From the NCBI GenBank assembly GCA_009695095.1, contig SIBQ01000004.1, forward strand, positions 45,535 to 106,854: a DNA stretch of 61,320 nucleotides, written 5' to 3'. The notes beneath the pieces were generated by a model. The model saw only the letters and a list, made by a program, of their open reading frames with translations, had not been told where the DNA came from and did no database searches. Shown here in pieces: positions 47,364 through 56,182 of the stretch. Made by a program: the position numbers and the translations under genes. The DNA is from Lacunisphaera sp. GTDB taxonomy: Bacteria; Verrucomicrobiota; Verrucomicrobiia; Opitutales; Opitutaceae. The stretch's first letter is position 1. Each line of letters opens with the position of its first letter.

Positions 47364-50039
47364 ATGACCTCCGCCCAGATCCGCTCGTCGTTCCTCGATT
47401 TCTTCAAGTCGAAGCAGCACACCATCGTGCCGTCGTCCTCCCTCATGCCGACGGCCCCCAACCTGCTGTTCACAAACGCCGGCATGAACCAGTTCGTGCC
47501 TTACTTCCTCGGCGACCAGGCCGCCCCGTGGCAGCGCGTGGCCGACACCCAGAAATGCATCCGCGCCGGCGGCAAGCACAACGATCTCGAGGACGTCGGC
47601 TTCGATACTTACCACCACACGATGTTCGAGATGCTGGGCAACTGGTCCTTCGGCGATTACTTCAAGCGGGACTCGCTCACTTGGGGCTGGGAACTGCTCA
47701 CCAAGGTCTGGGTCATCCCGCCGAAGCGCCTCTTCGCTACCGTTTACTCGCCCGACAAGTCCAAAGGCGACCCGTCCGAGTTTGACCAAGAGGCCTACGA
47801 CATCTGGGCCGGCATCTTCAAGGCCGCTGGCCTCGACCCCGCCGTCCACATCGTTCACGGCAACAAGCAGGACAATTTCTGGATGATGGGCGACACCGGC
47901 CCCTGCGGCCCGTGCTCGGAGATCCATTTCAATTTGCTTCCCTCCGACGACGAGACCGAGGGCCGCAAACGCGTTAACACCTCCGAGTCGCGCTGCATCG
48001 AGATCTGGAATCACGTCTTCATCCAGTTCAACGCGAACGCCGACGGCAGCTTCGCGCCGCTCGCCGCCAAGCACGTCGACACCGGCATGGGTTTCGAGCG
48101 CGTCGCCGGCATCCACGCCACGACGAAGGGTTTTAAGGATTTCGCCGCCGAGCCCTCGAACTACAACGCCGACGTCTTCAAGCCGACCTTCGACAAGATC
48201 GCCGCCCTGTCCGGCAAGACCTACACCGGCACCGTCCCGGCCGAGCGCACCGGCCTGAGCGAGCAGCAGACGATCGACGTTACCTTTCGAGTCCTCGCCG
48301 ATCACGCCCGCTGCGTTTCCTGCGCCATCGCCGACGGCATTCTCCCCGGCAACGAGGGTCGCAACTACGTCATCCGCCGCATTCTTCGCCGCGGCATCGT
48401 GTATGGCCGCAAATCCCTCGGTTTGAAGATCGGCGATTTCACCGCCCTCGTCGCGCCCGTCGTCGAGTCCCTCGGCGGCGTTTTCCACCAACTGCACACC
48501 CAACGCGTGATGATCGAACGCGCCATACGCGCCGAGGAAGAATCCTTCGGCAAGACCCTCGACCGGGGTCTGGCCCACTTCGAGCGATGTGTGATCTCCG
48601 GTGCAACAACGCATATCTCAGGCTTCGATGCCTTCCAACTCTACGACACCTATGGATTCCCTCTTGATATGACTCAGCTTCTCGCCGCTGAGCGAGGTAT
48701 GACTGTTAAGCTCGAAGATTACGAATATCACCTAGAGCAGCAGCGCGAGCGCGGACGCGCGGCGCGAAAGACGCATGTCATCGTCGCGGCGACGGAAGGC
48801 GGCACCAAGGCCGAGGCGACCAAGTTCACTGGCTACGAGCTCACTCCGATCAGTGTCACCCATGCAAAGGTCATAGAGGTGGTGAAGACCGAGAAGGACA
48901 CCCACCTCGTGTTCGACCAGACTCCCTTCTACGCCGAAATGGGCGGGCAGGTCGGCGATTCCGGCCACGCGCTGATCAACGGGCACAAGTTGGACATCTC
49001 GGACTGCATCAAAGACAAGTCCGGCCGCCACCTTCACAAAATTACTCCCGGCTCCACGCTCCCTGTTCCCGGTTCCTCTGCCACCCTGCATGTGGATTTC
49101 AACCGCCGCCGGGCGATCAACCGGCATCACTCGGCGGCGCACCTCATTCACTGGGCCCTGCGCAAGATCCTCGGCACGCACGTCCGGCAATTCGGCACGC
49201 ACAAGACGCCCGACCGGATGCGCTTTGACTTCACCCACTTCGAGGCGATGACCGCCGCGCAGATCAAGGAGTGCGAGCAGCTCATCAACGAGAAGGTCAT
49301 CGACAATTCCCCGGTCATCGCCGCGGAGATCGACTACGACAAGAAGCTCGACGACGTCCTCGCCTTCTTCGGCGACAAATACGGCAAGCGCGTCCGCGTC
49401 GTGGACATCGGCGGCTACTCGAAGGAACTCTGCGGCGGCACGCACGTCAGCACCACCGGCGAAATCGGCGTCATCAAGATCGTCGCTGAGATGGCCATCG
49501 CCGCCGGCACCCGGCGCATCGAGGCCGTCGCCGGCCAGGCGGCATACGACTTCATTGCCAGCAATGATGCCGTGCTTAAAGCTGTAAGCTTAAAGCTTAA
49601 TGCTGGGCCGCTGGATGCGGTGCAGAAACTGGATATATTATTCGCTCATCAAAAAGAACTGGACCGCAAATTAAAGGCCCATGAGGCCAAGGCCTCCGCC
49701 GGTCTCGCCGACGAGCTCGCCGCGACCGCCGTCACCAAGGACGGGCTCAAGTGGGTTTCCACCATTGTCACCACTGACTCCCCCGAGACGCTCCGCTCCC
49801 TCGGCAGCCAGGTTCTCCACAAGGTCGGTAACGGTGTGGTGCAACTCGGAGCCATTTTTGACGGCAAGGTCAGTCTCGTGGCCCATTGCTCACCCGAAGC
49901 GATCAAGGCCGGCCACCAAGCCGGCAAGCTAATCAACGGCCTCACCGCCAAGCTCGGCGGCAAGGGTGGCGGCAAACCCGACTTCGCCATGGGCGGCGGC
50001 GGCGACGCCTCCAAGCTGGCTGAGGCACTCAAAATCTAG
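47364..50039 (+). CDS. alaS: Alanyl-tRNA synthetase
   Basis: 891 aa from ATG 47364; the frame extends 15 codons upstream from a TTG-like start without AlaS character. Class II core: IRSSFLDFFKSKQHTIVPSSSL, NAGMNQF, RAGGKHNDLEDVGFDTYHHTMFEMLGNWSFGDYF, GDTGPCGPCSEIHF and HVDTGMGFERV. The editing domain has HHSAAHLIHWALRKILG and SKELCGGTHVSTTGEIG (zinc His and Cys). C-terminal C-Ala oligomerisation domain: GGKGGGKPDFAMGGGGD. It charges tRNA-Ala. Codon use drops in GC around 48600-48740 and 49570-49670. Confidence 0.96.
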   Translation: MTSAQIRSSFLDFFKSKQHTIVPSSSLMPTAPNLLFTNAGMNQFVPYFLGDQAAPWQRVADTQKCIRAGGKHNDLEDVGFDTYHHTMFEMLGNWSFGDYFKRDSLTWGWELLTKVWVIPPKRLFATVYSPDKSKGDPSEFDQEAYDIWAGIFKAAGLDPAVHIVHGNKQDNFWMMGDTGPCGPCSEIHFNLLPSDDETEGRKRVNTSESRCIEIWNHVFIQFNANADGSFAPLAAKHVDTGMGFERVAGIHATTKGFKDFAAEPSNYNADVFKPTFDKIAALSGKTYTGTVPAERTGLSEQQTIDVTFRVLADHARCVSCAIADGILPGNEGRNYVIRRILRRGIVYGRKSLGLKIGDFTALVAPVVESLGGVFHQLHTQRVMIERAIRAEEESFGKTLDRGLAHFERCVISGATTHISGFDAFQLYDTYGFPLDMTQLLAAERGMTVKLEDYEYHLEQQRERGRAARKTHVIVAATEGGTKAEATKFTGYELTPISVTHAKVIEVVKTEKDTHLVFDQTPFYAEMGGQVGDSGHALINGHKLDISDCIKDKSGRHLHKITPGSTLPVPGSSATLHVDFNRRRAINRHHSAAHLIHWALRKILGTHVRQFGTHKTPDRMRFDFTHFEAMTAAQIKECEQLINEKVIDNSPVIAAEIDYDKKLDDVLAFFGDKYGKRVRVVDIGGYSKELCGGTHVSTTGEIGVIKIVAEMAIAAGTRRIEAVAGQAAYDFIASNDAVLKAVSLKLNAGPLDAVQKLDILFAHQKELDRKLKAHEAKASAGLADELAATAVTKDGLKWVSTIVTTDSPETLRSLGSQVLHKVGNGVVQLGAIFDGKVSLVAHCSPEAIKAGHQAGKLINGLTAKLGGKGGGKPDFAMGGGGDASKLAEALKI

Positions 50040-50041
50040 CC

Positions 50042-50075
50042 TGCCATATGGCAACAGGCGTAATGCCTTTTGGCA
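50042..50075. promoter_or_regulatory. Twin palindromic operator of the Xre-RES module
   Basis: TGCCATATGGCA (50042-50053) and TGCCTTTTGGCA (50064-50075) share TGCC-N4-GGCA. Their starts are 22 bases apart, two helical turns, so two dimers would bind the same DNA face. They lie between the alaS stop and the antitoxin ATG at 50118. Autorepression by the antitoxin is the natural reading; this is inference. Confidence 0.6.
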
Positions 50076-50117
50076 GTTTCTGCTTGCGTCACTACCGGAG
50101 CCAGGAAGCTTGACGGC

Positions 50118-50534
50118 ATGAAAACCCGCAAGCCCAAGCCTACGATATATGAGCAGGTGCACGACAACCACGCCATGGTGCAGCGGGTCGAGGAAGGCCT
50201 GCCGGTGATGGAGGTGGTCAAGTTCGGCAAGCAAGCCGGCTTCACCAACGAGGAGCTGGCGAAGCTGATCAATGTCCCCGCCCGCACCTATGCCCGGCGC
50301 GTGGCCGACAAAACCCGCCTGAAAGTTCACGAGGGTGAGCGTGCCGTCCGTCTGATGAGGGTCTTTGACTATGCCAAGCGCCTGTTTGTGACCGACGAGA
50401 ACACTCGCGGCTGGTTCAACGCCAATCTGATTGTCCTTGGCGGCAAGACCCCGCTGGAATACGCCCAGACTGAGCCCGGCGCACGCGAAGTGGAGGCGGT
50501 CATTGAGCGGATCGAAGATGGCGTGGTCCAGTGA
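50118..50534 (+). CDS. Xre/MbcA/ParS-type antitoxin (DUF2384)
   Basis: 138 aa from ATG 50118. The N-terminal HTH region is VMEVVKFGKQAGFTNEELAKLINVPARTYARRVA. The C-terminal domain RLMRVFDYAKRLFVTDENTRGWFNANLIVLGGKTPLEYAQTEPGAREVEAVIERIEDGVV has the W...N..L.G.tP.e...t..G...V...L..ie.G pattern of the DUF2384 toxin-binding domain. It neutralises the RES toxin that it overlaps by four bases and probably represses the operon through the upstream palindromes. Confidence 0.9.
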   Translation: MKTRKPKPTIYEQVHDNHAMVQRVEEGLPVMEVVKFGKQAGFTNEELAKLINVPARTYARRVADKTRLKVHEGERAVRLMRVFDYAKRLFVTDENTRGWFNANLIVLGGKTPLEYAQTEPGAREVEAVIERIEDGVVQ

Positions 50535-50995
50535 GCGAACTGACCATCTGGCGGTTTTGCGCCGCCCATCGGGTCGCGAGCGCCTTTGCCGGTGAGGGGT
50601 CCTTTCGACGCGGCGGGCGATGGAATCCCCGGGGATTAAGGGTGATTTATTGCGCCGAAGCGCGCTCGCTCGCCGCAATGGAAGTGTTGGTCAGCACGGA
50701 CGAAAAGGAGCGGCTCCTCTCGATCCCGTGGGTGATCATTCCCGCCACCCTGGACATGGAGCAGGTCGAAAAGGCCGCCAAGGTTCCTCCCGAATGGCGG
50801 CACTATCCGCATACTGCCTCCAGCCAGGCACTGGGCGCAGCATGGATCCAAGCCCAGCGCAGCGTCGCGCTGCGGGTGCCGAGTGTCGTTGTGCCCGGCG
50901 AGTTCAGCTACCTGCTCAATCCTGCGCATCCGCAATTCGCCAAGGTCAAGGTCGGCAAACCCGAGCCGTTCTCATTTGACCCGCGACTGGTATAA
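50531..50995 (+). CDS. RES-domain toxin
   Basis: 154 aa, start GTG 50531 within a GTGA overlap on the antitoxin stop. The RES motifs are FCAAHRVASAFAGEG, GGRWNPRGLRVIYCAEARSLAAMEVLV and, at the C-terminus, PSVVVPGEFSYLLNPAHPQFAKVKVG. The Arg of GGRW, the Tyr of VIYCAE and the Glu of AMEVLV match the conserved residues of RES toxins, which degrade NAD+ or ADP-ribosylate targets. It is a type II toxin-antitoxin module with antitoxin first. Confidence 0.9.
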   Translation: MSELTIWRFCAAHRVASAFAGEGSFRRGGRWNPRGLRVIYCAEARSLAAMEVLVSTDEKERLLSIPWVIIPATLDMEQVEKAAKVPPEWRHYPHTASSQALGAAWIQAQRSVALRVPSVVVPGEFSYLLNPAHPQFAKVKVGKPEPFSFDPRLV

Positions 50996-51043
50996 AGTTT
51001 TCCGGGCGGGAAAAAGGCAAGCCGGCTGCTGTATTTTGCCTCC

Positions 51044-51300
51044 ATGGACTTGGCCAAGCGTCTCCGAAATTTCGACCCGGCGGATGATTTTCTCGCCGAG
51101 GTGACCAGATGTGACGAGGCCGGGGCCGGCATCGACGAGCTGCTGACGATGCGCTACGCCCAGCTGCCTCCGGCCCGAGCGCAAGTGCCGTTACCGATCA
51201 TGCCATGCGCATCCTGGAGCGGGAGGGCTTTATCGAATGCGCCACCGGCAATGAGGACAAACTGTGCCGGCTCCTGCCGGTAAGAGCTATCAGCGCATGA
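51044..51300 (+). pseudogene. Short broken gene, possible winged-helix remnant
   Basis: ATG 51044: MDLAKRLRNFDPADDFLAEVTRCDEAGAGIDELLTMRYAQ. After about 51165 the better continuation lies in another frame: SASAVTDHAMRILEREGFIECATGNEDKLCRLLPVRAISA to TGA 51298-51300. The second piece looks like the recognition and wing part of a small winged-helix protein. I do not recognise the family. It follows the toxin by about 50 bases. Confidence 0.3.
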
Positions 51301-51337
51301 GATTGCCAGCACGGCCAAAGTGGCCCAGTAAGGTGGC

Positions 51338-51790
51338 ATGATCTCCTACAAAGCCCCCGATCTGACCCAACACCCACCCCGCAGCGTGCGCATCCGCCTT
51401 GGCGGCTATGTTCACCTGCCTCGCCTGCTCGACAAAGGCCGCGCCTATCTCGCCGGCAAGACGGGCGAATACCAGTGGAACTGCACGCTCGACGAGCGTT
51501 TCTTCCTTTTCACCGGCCTCGCCGCCGCCGCCATTCTGGCCGCCATCAAATCCGGCAAGAACGACACCGATATGCTGGCTTGGGTGAACCAGAATGCCAA
51601 ACCCTCGCGCCAGCAGTGGGAGATTGAAGCCTGGTCGCGCTGGCTGGAGAATCTAGCCCCGGGTGATGCCGCCCGTCACGCCAAATGGTCCGCCGACATC
51701 GCCAGGAGCGCGCCGCAGCGCGAGGACATCCGCACCGCCTGCGACAGGCTGGATCTGGACGATTACGTATCCTTCGGCGGCGCCGCCTAG
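51338..51790 (+). CDS. DUF5069 domain-containing protein
   Basis: 150 aa. PDLTQHPPRSVRIRLGGYVHLPRLLDKGRAYLAGKTGEYQWNC and FFLFTGLAAAAILAAIKSGKNDTDMLAWV match the DUF5069 pattern, in which a conserved PRS.R..LGGYvhL..l.DK.RA opening precedes a helical domain. It is cytoplasmic, of unknown function, and common in Verrucomicrobiota and relatives, to my memory. It is convergent with pdxH, overlapping its stop by 4 bases. Confidence 0.75.
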   Translation: MISYKAPDLTQHPPRSVRIRLGGYVHLPRLLDKGRAYLAGKTGEYQWNCTLDERFFLFTGLAAAAILAAIKSGKNDTDMLAWVNQNAKPSRQQWEIEAWSRWLENLAPGDAARHAKWSADIARSAPQREDIRTACDRLDLDDYVSFGGAA

Positions 51791-52425
51791 GGCATCAACC
51801 GCTCAATCTTCCACGCGCCGTCAGCCTGCCGGGTATAACGAAAGCGGTCGTGCAGGCGGTTGGTCCGGCCCTGCCAGAATTCAAAAGTGTGCGGCGTCAC
51901 CCGGTAACCGCCCCAAAAGCCGGGGAGCGGCACCGCCCCGCTCAGAAACTTGGCTTTCACCTCGGCAAACTTCGCCTCCAGCAGCGAACGAGTGGTGATG
52001 ACCTCGCTCTGCCGCGACGCCCATGCGCCGATCTGGCTCTCGCGCGGCCGGCTGAAAAAATATTTCATCGACTCGGCAGCGGAGATTTTTTCCGCCCGGC
52101 CGGTCACGCTCACCTGCCGTTCCAGGGGCAGCCAGGAAAAAAGAAGCGCCACCGACGAATTGGCGGCAAGGTCGCGCGCCTTCTGGCTCGCGTAATTGGT
52201 GTAGAAGACAAGCCCTCGCGCATCGAAGCCCTTGAGCAGCACTGTGCGGAGAGAGGGCGCCCCGCCGGGTGCCACCGTGGCAAGGCTCATGGCATTCGGC
52301 TCGAGCAACTGCGTCTCGACCGCTTCGCGCATCCAACTGTCAAACTGGATGAAGGGATCCGGCGACAAATCGACCCGGTCGAGCGCCCGTATCGCATAGT
52401 GGCGGCGCATTCCCTCCAGGTTCAT
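51787..52425 (-). CDS. pdxH: Pyridoxamine 5'-phosphate oxidase
   Basis: 212 aa. FMN-binding split-barrel motifs: LEPNAMSLATVAPGGAPSLRTVLLKGFDARGLVFYTNYASQKARDLAANSSVALLFSWLPLERQVSVTGRAEKIS, SRPRESQIGAWASRQSE, and the C-terminal PLPGFWGGYRVTPHTFEFWQGRTNRLHDRFRY. All are characteristic of PdxH, which makes pyridoxal 5'-phosphate. Its start overlaps the stop of the upstream PAS gene by 4 bases. Confidence 0.95.
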   Translation of the reverse strand: MNLEGMRRHYAIRALDRVDLSPDPFIQFDSWMREAVETQLLEPNAMSLATVAPGGAPSLRTVLLKGFDARGLVFYTNYASQKARDLAANSSVALLFSWLPLERQVSVTGRAEKISAAESMKYFFSRPRESQIGAWASRQSEVITTRSLLEAKFAEVKAKFLSGAVPLPGFWGGYRVTPHTFEFWQGRTNRLHDRFRYTRQADGAWKIERLMP

Positions 52426-53006
52426 GCCGCCTCCTTAAGGGCCCCGGCGATGGCGCTGGCCAGGGTCTCTATGGTGAACTGCTTGGTGACCACCTCGTGA
52501 ATACTGAGGCTGAGCGCCGCGCGGTCCACCGTCGCCACCAGGTCAGCCACCACCAGACGCTCGGTGATCTCCGCGGCCGGGTAGCCAAAAATTTCCGCCA
52601 ACCGGGGATTCACATAGATGAAGCGGTTGTTCTGGATGAGATACACCCCGACGATGGACTGTTCCACGAGGGAGCGGAACTGGGATTCACTCGCCCACTG
52701 CAGGCTCTTCGCCTTCTGCAGGACCCGCAGATAGTGTCGCACCAGCAACACCAGCAATGCCGAGGTTACGATCACAAAGCCCAGGCCCTTGTCGATTTTC
52801 AACCACAGCAACTCGCGGGGGGCGCCGGTGCGGCCGATCACCAGCAGATCCGTAACCACGACCCAAGCGACGTCCAGTCCCCCGTAGATGCCCGCCACGT
52901 TCAAGGCCAGCCGCCAGGTAGCGGCGGGGCGCAGAGGCGGCGGCAGGGGTGAAACCGGGATGGATTGCATGCAGGAAGCACGGGAGGGGATTTTCTCGCC
53001 GGCCAT
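52422..53006 (-). pseudogene. Membrane PAS sensor fused to a receiver tail (internal deletion)
   Basis: 194 aa open frame; start GTG/ATG region at 53006, with ATG 52970 (MQSIPVSPLPPPLRPA) equally likely. Two transmembrane segments (WRLALNVAGIYGGLDVAWVVVTDLLV and GLGFVIVTSALLVLLV) precede a PAS core (SLVEQSIVGVYLIQNNRFIYVNPRLAEIFGYPAAEI). After VATVDRAAL the text becomes HEVVTKQFTIETLASAIAGALKE, which is the last strand and helix of a receiver domain (K-P/Q-F.ieTL). Kinase domains and most of the receiver are missing, but the frame is kept. It reads as an in-frame deletion of a hybrid kinase. It may still be translated. Confidence 0.6.
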
Positions 53007-53111
53007 TCAAGGTCTACGTCAGGGCGGGTGACGGCGCAAGAGCAGAGGGGGCCGGCCGAGCCGGCGGCTTGACCCGGTGCCGCGGTTGACGATGGTAAGC
53101 CCCGCATCATA

Positions 53112-54854
53112 ATGTCCTCCCGCCGCCCGTCCGCCACGCCCGCCCTGTGTGTGCTGCTCGCCTTCAACGCGAGCAACCAGTTGGCCGTGCGCCGGACCGG
53201 AACCCGGCTGGGCCACGCGTTTGTCGGTGCGGACGAGGCGATGGCGCGGGCCCGGCTGGAGGCCAGCTTCCCCGCCCACACCCCGCCGGCGGAGTATTTC
53301 ACCTGCAGCGTCAGCAGACCGGACTGCCGCGTGTTCTTCACGCAGGTAAACGGTGCGCCGTCCGATGACGCGGTGGAATTCCGCACCCTGGACCAGTTGC
53401 AGGCCGCGCGCGATTCGCTGGCCCCCGCGCTGGCCGCAGTGCTGGACCAGCTGGAGCCCCACCTCATTGCCATTCCCTACCTGCACCTCGGCGAAAGCGA
53501 CTACATCTACAAATTCCGCGTCGAGAAAAACCGGAACCGCGACATCTACCATCAGGACGAGGCGGCGCGAGGGCTTTACCAGAGCCGGCTGTGCGAGGCG
53601 ATCAAGGCCCTCGCCCGCACGAATGAGCGTTCCGCCTCCAAGCCGGCTAAGCTTGATTTTGGCGCGGTGCTCTACGTGATCCCCAGCCATTTCGGCTTCT
53701 GCCTCGGGGTGAAAAACGCCATCGAGCGCGCCTACGAATCACTGGCCGAAAACCCCGGCCGGCGCGTCTTCATGCTGAGCGAGCTGATTCACAATCCGTT
53801 TGTGAACGAGGACCTGCTTCGGCGCGGCCTGCGCTTCCTGCAGACCGACAAGGGCCAGTCGTTCACCACCGGGGGCATCGTCGCCCCGGCCGGCAGCCAC
53901 GAACCACTCCTCTGGGACTCGCTCACGGGTGAGGATATCGTGATCATCCCGGCATTTGGCGCGACCGACGAGGACAAGAAGAAACTCGTGCGCAAGGGCA
54001 TTCGCGTCGCCCAGTTTGACGCCACCTGCATGCTGGTGGAAAAAGTCTGGAAGGCGGCCCGCACCTTCGGGCGCGAGGGCTTCACCGTGGTCATCCATGG
54101 CAAGAGCGAGCACGAGGAGACCAAGGCCACCTTCTCCAATTCGCGCCGCCACGCCCCGACGATCATCATCCGCAATCTCGACGAGGCCCGGCTGCTCGGC
54201 GACTACATCGCCGCCCCGACGGCAGCCAAGTGCGCCGCGCTACTGGCCGGGTTCGCGGGCCTGCACACGCCGGGGCTGGACCCGGCCCGCCACCTGGACC
54301 GGATCGCCGTGGTCAACCAGACCACCCTGCTGATGAACGAAACCGCCATGATCATCGATTACTTCAAGGCCGTTTTTGTGGCGAAATACGGCGAGGCGGC
54401 CGGCCCGGGCCATGTTGGCGGCGCCGGGAAAAAAGACACACTGTGCTACGCAACGCAGGTGAACCAGGACGCGTTGCAGCGCGCGCTGGCCGAGCCTTTG
54501 GACGCAGCCTTCATCCTAGGCGGCAGGAACAGCTCCAACACCTACCAGCTCTACCGGCTGTGCGAGCAGAAGCTCGGCCACCGCGCGTTTTTCATCCAGT
54601 CCGAGGCCAGTATCCGCTCGACGGATGAGATCGAGCACTATGTATTTCCTGCCGCCGGCCACGGCACCGGCGGCCACACGGAGATCCATCCGCTCTGGCC
54701 CCGGGACGATTCACCCAAGCGGGTGCTGATCACCGGCGGAGCCTCCTGCCCGGACGGCCTGGTGCAGCAGGTGTTGACCCGGATAAATTCGTTTTTTCCC
54801 CCGCAGCGGTTGCGCAGCATCGACGACGTGCTGGCCGACCAGCCGACGGGGTGA
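53112..54854 (+). CDS. ispH: 4-hydroxy-3-methylbut-2-enyl diphosphate reductase with N-terminal extension
   Basis: 580 aa, far longer than the usual 310-400. The C-terminal about 390 residues are IspH: iron-sulfur cysteines are Cys197 (SHFGFCLGVKNAIERAYE), Cys306 (DATCMLVEKVW) and Cys546 (GGASCPDGLVQQV), with FMLSELIHNPFVNEDL and NQTTLLMNET. It follows the long cyanobacterial/plant-type layout. The first about 185 residues (ALCVLLAFNASNQLAVRRTGTRLGHAFVG..., ending YQSRLCEAIKALAR) match no domain that I know. IspH makes IPP and DMAPP in the MEP pathway. It is divergent from the PAS gene. Confidence 0.9.
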   Translation: MSSRRPSATPALCVLLAFNASNQLAVRRTGTRLGHAFVGADEAMARARLEASFPAHTPPAEYFTCSVSRPDCRVFFTQVNGAPSDDAVEFRTLDQLQAARDSLAPALAAVLDQLEPHLIAIPYLHLGESDYIYKFRVEKNRNRDIYHQDEAARGLYQSRLCEAIKALARTNERSASKPAKLDFGAVLYVIPSHFGFCLGVKNAIERAYESLAENPGRRVFMLSELIHNPFVNEDLLRRGLRFLQTDKGQSFTTGGIVAPAGSHEPLLWDSLTGEDIVIIPAFGATDEDKKKLVRKGIRVAQFDATCMLVEKVWKAARTFGREGFTVVIHGKSEHEETKATFSNSRRHAPTIIIRNLDEARLLGDYIAAPTAAKCAALLAGFAGLHTPGLDPARHLDRIAVVNQTTLLMNETAMIIDYFKAVFVAKYGEAAGPGHVGGAGKKDTLCYATQVNQDALQRALAEPLDAAFILGGRNSSNTYQLYRLCEQKLGHRAFFIQSEASIRSTDEIEHYVFPAAGHGTGGHTEIHPLWPRDDSPKRVLITGGASCPDGLVQQVLTRINSFFPPQRLRSIDDVLADQPTG

Positions 54855-54861
54855 GCTCCCC

Positions 54862-56151
54862 CTAAAACTTAACCGTGATGCCGCCGCGGATGCCGACGGA
54901 GCTGCCGAGGTCAATGCGGGCCGTGCGGCCCCCACGGTCTGGTTATATTCATCAAATTTCTGGGCGCTGATGCCGCCGAACAACCCGGTGCGGTCATTCG
55001 CGAACCACTCCACGTTGAAATCTGCGTAGTAACCGCGGAGAAACTTGCTGGCATTGCTCTGCTCGGTGGTGGAGCGGGTGCTGCCGATCTCCGGAATTTC
55101 AAAGCTTTCCACGGCACTGTAGCGCGAGCCGGCATACGCCCCGGCCAGGCCGAGACTGGCACTCAACCCGAGTCGGTCGGTGAGCTGGGTGCGGATGACG
55201 GTCCTAATTTCACGAAGAAATAGGCGCCCCTGACCTGGTAGTTGCCATGCACCGTGGTTCCGCCCGTGACCGCAGTCGACGTGCTGAGCGTGTCATCCGG
55301 CGTGGCCGCAATCGGCGTGGTGGTTTCAATTCCACTGGCAATTATAACATTGCCAGCGACGTCGGTCAGGTCCCCAAAAGATGGACCTGTGTAAGGCTTG
55401 GCCGGCGAGGTCGCCGGGGCCGCCTGTCCATTGAGCGAAAAAAGTTGGTGCTGGTCCGCAGCGTGGCGAGGGTGTCGGCCGCGATCTTGTTGTTGATACC
55501 GTTCAGGGCGATGCCGGTGAGCAGCCGCCATTCCGTGCGTTTCGACAGACGGCCCAGGGTGCGCGAGAATTGCATCTCCATGCCGCCGGTGGGCCCCTGC
55601 TTCTTGTCCAGCGCGCCCCCGTCGCTGGTGGCGCTGTAGCTGCTCAGGGCGATATATCCGGGCCGCACGACCGCTTGGCCTGGTGCGCCGTACGACCATT
55701 TGCGGGAGAGGCCGGTGGTGAAGCTGAGAAAATTGCCGGTGAGGGAAACATTGCCAACTGCGTCGGTGGACGTGGTCGTGTATCGCCCGCCCGGCGACGA
55801 GAACTAGCTGCCAGCGGCGTTGAGTTCATCGGCGCGCGGGGCATCGATGTTCACAAAGCCATTGTCGTAGGTGCGGCTGACCGCGCCGTCGGAGGCCGGC
55901 GCCACCGTGGTGCTGAAGGGCACCGAGCCCAGATGGCCAAAATTCACCTTGGCGCCGGAACTCAACACCAGAATGCCGATGGTAAGGCTGCTCTTGGGCA
56001 CATGCCAGTCGGCGGAGTCCGCGCGCGTCAGTGCTTCCATGCGCTCTTGCTCGTTGCTGCTGGTCTGGGCGGCGCGCACCAGCGGCAGGGCAATGATGCT
56101 GAGCGTGAAAGCGGATTTAAGCAGACGAAGGGTCATGGAGAAAGTGGGCAT
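54862..56151 (-). pseudogene. Outer-membrane beta-barrel-like protein, multiply interrupted
   Basis: From ATG 56151 (MPTFSMTLRLLKSAFTLSIIALPLVRAAQ, a signal peptide). The frame has an in-frame TAG at 55804-55806 (AAGS-stop-FSSPGGRY), continues through TGLSRKWSYGAPGQAVVRPGYIALSSYS and SKRTEWRLLTGIALNGINNKI, then shifts in a TTTTTT run near 55440 (FSLNGQAAP), again near 55210 (IRTQLTDRLGLSASLGLAGAYAGSRYS) and in a GGGGG run near 54930. It ends GRTARIDLGSSVGIRGGITVKF, a barrel-type C-terminal Phe, with TAG at 54862-54864. It is the last gene of the ParA-led operon. Function unknown. Confidence 0.55.
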
Positions 56152-56182
56152 AGGGTCGGCTGACGGGCTTGGAAGTTCCAAC

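Noticed and set aside
47316-48614. 432-codon minus-strand frame inside alaS
   Set aside because: GC-rich antisense shadow with no recognisable family; alaS on the other strand is unambiguous.
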